From IMG/VR virus record IMGVR_UViG_3300009428_000078, positions 1 through 22,779 of that record: 22,779 nucleotides of DNA, one strand, 5' to 3'. Made by a program: the position numbers and the translations under genes. Positions 18,860 through 22,779 of the stretch are shown here, piece by piece; positions within the stretch are counted from its first letter, which is position 1; each line of letters begins with the position of its first letter. The notes under the pieces are model-generated. The model was given only the letters and a program-made list of their open reading frames with translations. It was not told the origin of the DNA and did not search any database. The stretch is from a virus.

Positions 18860-21766
18860 TTATCCGAAGACAGCCTTAGTCGCACCGCCTCTACGACGAT
18901 CATTAAGCATAGAAGATTTAGTCATGTTAGCGATCTGAGGTGCAGCCTGTGCAATGAGCTTCTTAACACTTTCGTCGCCATTAGCTTGGAAGTTGAAGTT
19001 CTGGTGGATCACTACGTTGTCACCACCGCCACCTTCCATTTGTACACCTAGCTTACCATTAGCACCCCTCTTGAGTGGCATGATAGCTTCTGGCCCAGCT
19101 TCACCCATGAGACCAGTCTTACCGCCAGCCATAGGGAATGTTGTTGGACTACCAACGACACCACCGTTAGCATAGGCTTGTATCTGAGAGCCACCTTGCC
19201 ATGCGCCACCATCAGCTTGGAGAGTACCAGAAAGTAATCCAGCCAAGCCAGAACCGCCCTTATTGCCTACGCCTACAGAGCCAACCAACTGTTGTACGAC
19301 AAGGACTTCAAACAACTGCTTGATGATTGACCTAGCCATATCCTTAAAGGCATCCTTAACAGACTTAGTGCCATCAACAATAGAGGTAAATGCGTCACCC
19401 ATACTGTTTGCGATACCTTGAGCTAAATCTTTTTGTTGTGCTGTAGCCTCTTCAAGAATACGGTTCTCTTCTAGTTTGGCTGCGATCTTTTTAGCAGAGT
19501 TGTTAAGTTCTGTTTCCGTTAGCTGTACGTCAGCCTTCTCGTTTTCCTTGAGTAGTTCGTAGTAGATTCTTTGAGCCTCGTGCTGCTCACCACTCAGACC
19601 AATTAAGACACGATCTTGTTGAATCTGTAGCTTACGAGCTTCGATGATCTCGTTGATGTCAATTACGTTGCCACCACCGCCTGTAGGTTTCATACCCGCC
19701 AGCTTTGTCTTAGCCGCCGCCAGTGCATCTAATTCACCCATAGCTGCTAGGAAAGCAAGACTTGCTTCAGCCAGAGCTACTATGTCATTTGCTTGGGTAG
19801 CTAAGACTTTAGAGGTTTCGTAAAGGGCGGTAATCTTGGCTCTCTCACCTGCAACGAAAGCAGCAACCTCTCCAACCTTACCTTCTTCCAGAGCTTTAAT
19901 TTGGGCGTTTACTTTAGCAAGTTGCGTTCCGTAAGTTTCACCAAGACCCTCTAGGTCAGATTGAGCTTTCAATGCCTTATCTATAAAGGCTGACATTGAA
20001 GCTGATACATCAACTCCAGCTAAAGCCAGTGCTGTAACTAGAGCCTCCCCATACTTCTCTTTAAGCTGTGCAACTAGTTTTACTTGTTTTTCAGCTTTCT
20101 TTCTAGCTTCATCAGACGCTTCATTTAGGCTATTAACAAATACCTCATTTTGAGCTAGAAGTCTGGTGTAAGTCTCCTCATTTTGAGTTGCAAGTTTGTT
20201 AAGTTCTACTTCCCCCGCTTGCCTTATCTTAAACTGTTCAATCAGAACCATCTTACGTTTGTCAGAGATGTTCAATAAAGAAACTTCTTTAGCAAACTCC
20301 TGTACGGCAAACTCTTTCTTTAGCTTATCTATCGCAACAGAATCTGCCCCATGCTTTATTTCTGTCTGTAATAGCCTTACTTTTTGCTCTGTTGCACGTT
20401 TACTCTCATTTGTATTTAGCAAGTCCTCTTCTGCAAACTTCGCTTGGAGTTGCTTTAGGGGAAGAAGTTTTGCTTCTTCTGCCCCAATTTCACGAGTTTT
20501 CTTTAGCCTATCTTCTTGGTTTTTCTTAATCTGATTCTGAATAGAGAGGGCGACTTGCAAACCATGGTCAACTTTAGTTGATTGGTCGTTTGAATTTCTA
20601 TTCGCAGCCGCTTGAAATCTTTGTCTAGCCACTTGACTCGGAGATAGTGGTTGGAGGTTTTTACCTACGTTAGAGAAAATGTTTCCCTCCGAACCCTCTT
20701 GTAACGGAGTTTGGGCGGTTAGGCCTATGTCCTTAAAGCCCTCTTCGGCTTCCTCTCGTAAAGCGACTAATTCTTCCGTAAGCTCGGTGATCCTACCCTT
20801 AGCCTTAGTAATCCCACCATTTTGCCTAGTTAGGAAGAGTTCATCTAGGGATACACCAGCGTGTGCAGCCTCTTTAGCCAGAGAGAAATCTCTGATAGAT
20901 TTTATTATGGATTCAAATTGGCTCTTTGCCTTTTTGAGTGAACTTGCAGTTTTGTCAGCAGCTTTCTTTGTTCTCATAAAAGCCGCACCGATACCAGAAA
21001 TAACAGGTATAAGAATACCAAGACCAGAGAACAGAGCTATCAGCTTAGTGGTCTTAGCAAACATAGCCATTGTGCCGACAAGCTGTGTAGCCTGTTGACC
21101 AAAGGCCACCAACACGTTCTGACCTGATCCAACTTGAACTGCAAAGTCACCAACCTGATAACCAGTTTGCTGCATCATAACACCAAGCTGATTAGTCCTA
21201 CGAGCCGACTGTCCCATAGAAACGCTATGTTTAGCGAACACACCCGTTCCAGCCTTCATTTGAGCGTTAAGTCTGGACACAGCAGCGGTTTGCTCTAGGG
21301 TTGTAATGATACCCCTTTTACGAGCCACAGCAAGTTCGTTTAACCCCTTAGTATAAATGTTCATGGCGGTGTGACCCGCTACAAACTTATTCTTAAGCCG
21401 CTCTTCTTCCTTAGCTGCTAAGGCGGTTGAGGCAGCAGCTTTCTTTTCCTCGGAAGCAAGCCTCTTAGTCTCGGCAGCAGCTTTCTTTTTCTCGTCGGCA
21501 AGTCTCTTAGTTTCAGCAGCGGCTTTCTTTGTAGCCTTTTCGTCAGCACGGAGAGCCTTACCATGCGCAAGAAGCTCTTTCTTACTCGTGTTGGTAGCCT
21601 TGGCTAAATCACCTACAGCTTTATTATATTTATAATAACTAACCTCAGTTTTGGATAAGCTAGAAGATAACAGCTTAACATTACCTTGAAGAGTTTTAGT
21701 ATTTTTAATGGCCTTAAGAAGTCCACCCTGCTCAACCCCAAACACTAACTTAATGTCATCAGCCAT
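18860..21766 (-). CDS. Tape measure protein
   Basis: A 968-residue protein that sets tail length and is ejected with the DNA. The N-terminal third has a Lys/Ala/Glu-rich coiled coil (about 75-130) built from two 14-residue repeats. A hydrophobic stretch (about 240-263) is likely membrane-inserting. Long coiled-coil helices run through the middle. The C-terminal DAFTSIVDGTKSVKDAFKDM is the lambda-tail-like tape measure signature, followed by a Gly-rich end containing GLMGEAGPEAIMPL. At about 1.5 Angstrom per residue the tail would be roughly 145 nm, so a siphovirus. It overlaps the chaperone extension by 8 bases, with AGGGGAT as its ribosome binding site. Confidence 0.93.
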   Translation of the reverse strand: MADDIKLVFGVEQGGLLKAIKNTKTLQGNVKLLSSSLSKTEVSYYKYNKAVGDLAKATNTSKKELLAHGKALRADEKATKKAAAETKRLADEKKKAAAETKRLASEEKKAAASTALAAKEEERLKNKFVAGHTAMNIYTKGLNELAVARKRGIITTLEQTAAVSRLNAQMKAGTGVFAKHSVSMGQSARRTNQLGVMMQQTGYQVGDFAVQVGSGQNVLVAFGQQATQLVGTMAMFAKTTKLIALFSGLGILIPVISGIGAAFMRTKKAADKTASSLKKAKSQFESIIKSIRDFSLAKEAAHAGVSLDELFLTRQNGGITKAKGRITELTEELVALREEAEEGFKDIGLTAQTPLQEGSEGNIFSNVGKNLQPLSPSQVARQRFQAAANRNSNDQSTKVDHGLQVALSIQNQIKKNQEDRLKKTREIGAEEAKLLPLKQLQAKFAEEDLLNTNESKRATEQKVRLLQTEIKHGADSVAIDKLKKEFAVQEFAKEVSLLNISDKRKMVLIEQFKIRQAGEVELNKLATQNEETYTRLLAQNEVFVNSLNEASDEARKKAEKQVKLVAQLKEKYGEALVTALALAGVDVSASMSAFIDKALKAQSDLEGLGETYGTQLAKVNAQIKALEEGKVGEVAAFVAGERAKITALYETSKVLATQANDIVALAEASLAFLAAMGELDALAAAKTKLAGMKPTGGGGNVIDINEIIEARKLQIQQDRVLIGLSGEQHEAQRIYYELLKENEKADVQLTETELNNSAKKIAAKLEENRILEEATAQQKDLAQGIANSMGDAFTSIVDGTKSVKDAFKDMARSIIKQLFEVLVVQQLVGSVGVGNKGGSGLAGLLSGTLQADGGAWQGGSQIQAYANGGVVGSPTTFPMAGGKTGLMGEAGPEAIMPLKRGANGKLGVQMEGGGGDNVVIHQNFNFQANGDESVKKLIAQAAPQIANMTKSSMLNDRRRGGATKAVFG
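21432..21526 (-). repeat. 42-bp tandem repeat inside the tape measure gene
   Basis: GCAGCAGCTTTC recurs at 21432 and 21474, with a degenerate copy (GCAGCGGCTTTC) at 21516, giving about 2.3 copies of a 42-base unit. It encodes AETKRLADEKKKAA and AETKRLASEEKKAA, 14 residues or two heptads. The length in whole heptads keeps the coiled coil in register, so copy-number change would alter the rod length without breaking it. Confidence 0.85.
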
Positions 21767-22112
21767 TCGCTATCCCCATATAAACTACATCAACACGTTT
21801 TATAGCTTCTATTTCCCAAGAAGATATAGGTGTCTCAGTCAGTTCCTTCCATGCTTTAATTTGTTCGTATGTTATCGGGTTAGGGCCAGAGAATCCAGCA
21901 GTTCTACTGTTGCTCAAAACACAAAAGGCAGACCAGACATGAGACACAAGCTGAGGAAATACTGTCGGGGGTTCCAGTGCTTCAGGTCTACGTCCAATCT
22001 GCCTTTCTACTTGTTCTAAGTGTTCACGTTCTGTAGTGCCATCCTTGTCAGGTTTGTTTAGCTTAAACTGATGCTCAGACCAAACGCACAACTGAGAAGT
22101 TAGGCTTTCGTA
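21759..22112 (-). CDS. Tail assembly chaperone C-terminal part (T-like), frameshift product
   Basis: The open frame after the chaperone G-like gene has no ATG near its beginning; the first start-like codon is a TTG at 22091. It encodes YESLTSQLCVWSEHQF, then a helical domain with GPNPITYEQIKAWKEL and SSWEIEAIKRVD, similar in style to chaperone C-terminal domains. In lambda (gpG/gpGT) and most long-tailed phages this part is made only by a -1 ribosomal frameshift. The position directly before the tape measure gene and the 8-base overlap with it fit. The predicted fusion is about 246 residues. Independent start at TTG is the alternative. Confidence 0.75.
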   Translation of the reverse strand, partial: YESLTSQLCVWSEHQFKLNKPDKDGTTEREHLEQVERQIGRRPEALEPPTVFPQLVSHVWSAFCVLSNSRTAGFSGPNPITYEQIKAWKELTETPISSWEIEAIKRVDVVYMGIANG

Positions 22113-22498
22113 AAATCCAAAGATTCAGCCAGTGCTTCCTCAATCTGATCTTTAATCCAGAACACTTCGCTGTACAACTCTTTTGCCTTAGCGACAGTAA
22201 GTTTAGGTTTCCCACCATCATAAGTGATATTCCAGTCGGAAGTGATCTTAGATAGAAGAGAAAGTGTAGCCTCTTCCATGTCCTGTGCTGTAATATCTTG
22301 CTTCTTGCCTGACTGCATAGACTTCAGACGTTTGTTTGTCTGTTCGTACATTGCATCTTTATGCTCTTTAGAATGACTTGCGTGGACAGTGATAGTCATA
22401 TCAGTCTTGTCGTCATTCTTCAAGGTGTCGCCAGTGTTGGGGTGTACCAGTTTAACTTCTACAGTGTCGCTGGTAGGCTTGAGGTTCATTAAATCCAT
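22100..22498 (-). CDS. Tail assembly chaperone (G-like)
   Basis: A 132-residue acidic, helical protein located between the major tail protein and tape measure genes, the conserved position of lambda gpG. The N-terminal part is beta-like (VEVKLVHPNTGD, then MTITVHASHSKEH) and the C-terminal part helical (KAKELYSEVFWIKDQIEEAL), typical of this chaperone class. It would bind the tape measure protein during tail assembly, and the longer frameshift product recruits tail tube subunits. AAGGAA lies about 9 bases before the ATG at 22498. Confidence 0.78.
   Translation of the reverse strand: MDLMNLKPTSDTVEVKLVHPNTGDTLKNDDKTDMTITVHASHSKEHKDAMYEQTNKRLKSMQSGKKQDITAQDMEEATLSLLSKITSDWNITYDGGKPKLTVAKAKELYSEVFWIKDQIEEALAESLDFTKA
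22112..22118 (-). promoter_or_regulatory. Candidate -1 frameshift site (T-TTT)
   Basis: Near the end of the chaperone gene the minus strand reads GGATTTT, with zero-frame codons GAT TTT. A Phe tRNA on TTT (22114-22112) can slip back one base to TTT (22115-22113) without losing any pairing, moving translation into the T-like frame. The -1 frame is closed by a TGA at 22127-22125 and the zero frame by TAA at 22102-22100, so any shift must occur in these eight codons. It is not a canonical X-XXY-YYZ heptamer. Confidence 0.5.
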
Positions 22499-22541
22499 TG
22501 TCGAGTTTCCTTATCGGGGGTTTATGTCGGGTGATTAAAGT

Positions 22542-22588
22542 GTGGAGACCCCGACCCGACTCAGAGCCTCCACGTACCTACGTAGGTA
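22542..22588. other. Hairpin cluster in tail gene spacer
   Basis: The 95-base spacer between the major tail protein and chaperone genes (22499-22593) holds no gene. GTGGAG (22542-22547) pairs with CTCCAC (22568-22573). TACCTACGTAGGTA (22575-22588) is a perfect 14-base palindrome. GTCGGGT (22527-22533) can pair with ACCCGAC (22554-22560) as a competing stem. There is no convincing U-tract on the minus strand, so it could be a leaky terminator that lowers expression after the abundant tail tube gene, an RNA processing site, or a protein-binding palindrome. Confidence 0.5.
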
Positions 22589-22593
22589 TTAGT

Positions 22594-22779
22594 TTACGCT
22601 GGGCGTGTGATCTTAAGGTTAGTAACTTCTGTGCTATCAAAGAGAGCAACGAAGGACATATTGACCATACGGCTAGTTGGGCCATCGACACCAACATCAG
22701 CAGAGTTAATTTTGACACGAGGGAAGTCAAATGTGTAAGCATTAGCACCTGTAGGATCGTCTACAGATACTTGAATAGC
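22594..22779 (-). CDS. Major tail tube protein, C-terminal fragment
   Basis: The minus-strand frame open at the window edge encodes the last 61 residues of a protein ending in KITRPA. It contains AYTFDFPRVKINSADVGVDG and MVNMSFVALFD, a beta-strand arrangement typical of the C-terminal end of siphovirus tail tube subunits. Its position directly before the tail assembly chaperone pair is the conserved place for the tube gene. The start lies outside the window. Confidence 0.72.
   Translation of the reverse strand, partial: AIQVSVDDPTGANAYTFDFPRVKINSADVGVDGPTSRMVNMSFVALFDSTEVTNLKITRPA

Noticed and set aside
20196-21098. Long plus-strand frames opposite the tape measure gene
   Set aside because: Their composition reflects the complement of Lys/Ala/Glu-rich coiled-coil codons, and there is no start signal or known motif.
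21432-21526. Direct repeats considered as CRISPR-like
   Set aside because: There are no spacers; the units are contiguous and encode coiled-coil heptads in frame.
1-22779. tRNA genes, insertion sequences, integrase or attachment sites
   Set aside because: No cloverleaf, transposase motif, terminal inverted repeats or tyrosine/serine recombinase motif was recognised on either strand.

Overview
The window is a stretch of a tailed dsDNA bacteriophage genome, almost certainly a siphovirus. A T7-type replication module lies on the plus strand, and a lambda/GTA-type tail and lysis module lies on the minus strand. The two arms converge on a strong hairpin near 10.77 kb. The host is probably a marine alphaproteobacterium. 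That is an inference from four genes: a class II (B12-dependent) ribonucleotide reductase, a DUF1127 protein, phoH, and a holin of the GTA 3-TM family. No host gene is present to prove it. Both ends of the window cut through genes.

Plus strand, 1-10740. A primase-helicase (5' truncated) is followed by an acidic small protein, a family A DNA polymerase with 3'-5' exonuclease, a gp2.5-like ssDNA-binding protein, a small conserved phage protein, a 5'-3' exonuclease, an endonuclease I Holliday-junction resolvase and a possible 38-aa ORF. Next come a metallophosphoesterase, a SAM-dependent DNA methylase-like protein, a MazG-like nucleotide pyrophosphohydrolase and a DUF1127 protein. The block ends with class II ribonucleotide reductase, a small four-cysteine protein, glutaredoxin, PhoH and a DUF3310 (T7 gp1.7-like) protein. 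Nearly all genes overlap by a few bases (TAATG, ATGA), so this looks like one or a few long operons. Candidate promoters lie at about 3.63 kb and 9.34 kb. Together these genes copy and resolve phage DNA and supply dNTPs. The four thiol-redox players (reductase, four-Cys protein, glutaredoxin, MazG) sit close together.

Minus strand, read from 22779 down to 10807. The order is the C-terminus of the major tail protein, tail assembly chaperone G and its frameshift extension T, the tape measure protein (968 aa, implying a long flexible tail), a minor tail protein, a fiber-like protein, an adhesin-like structural protein and a GNAT acetyltransferase. These are followed by a second minor tail protein that appears broken by a one-base frameshift, a second GNAT, a large J-like tail tip protein with fibronectin III-like domains and a short tail fiber. 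A lysis cassette closes the arm: an M15 peptidase endolysin, a TM plus coiled-coil protein and a 3-TM holin.

The most interesting points are listed here. (1) A minor tail gene stops early, while its expected C-terminal tail continues in the +1 frame and ends in the usual ATGA overlap with the next gene. (2) There is a T-TTT slip site in the tail chaperone pair. (3) A strong internal ribosome binding site in the primase-helicase would make a helicase-only form, as in T7 4A/4B. (4) A DUF1127 gene is embedded in the nucleotide metabolism operon.
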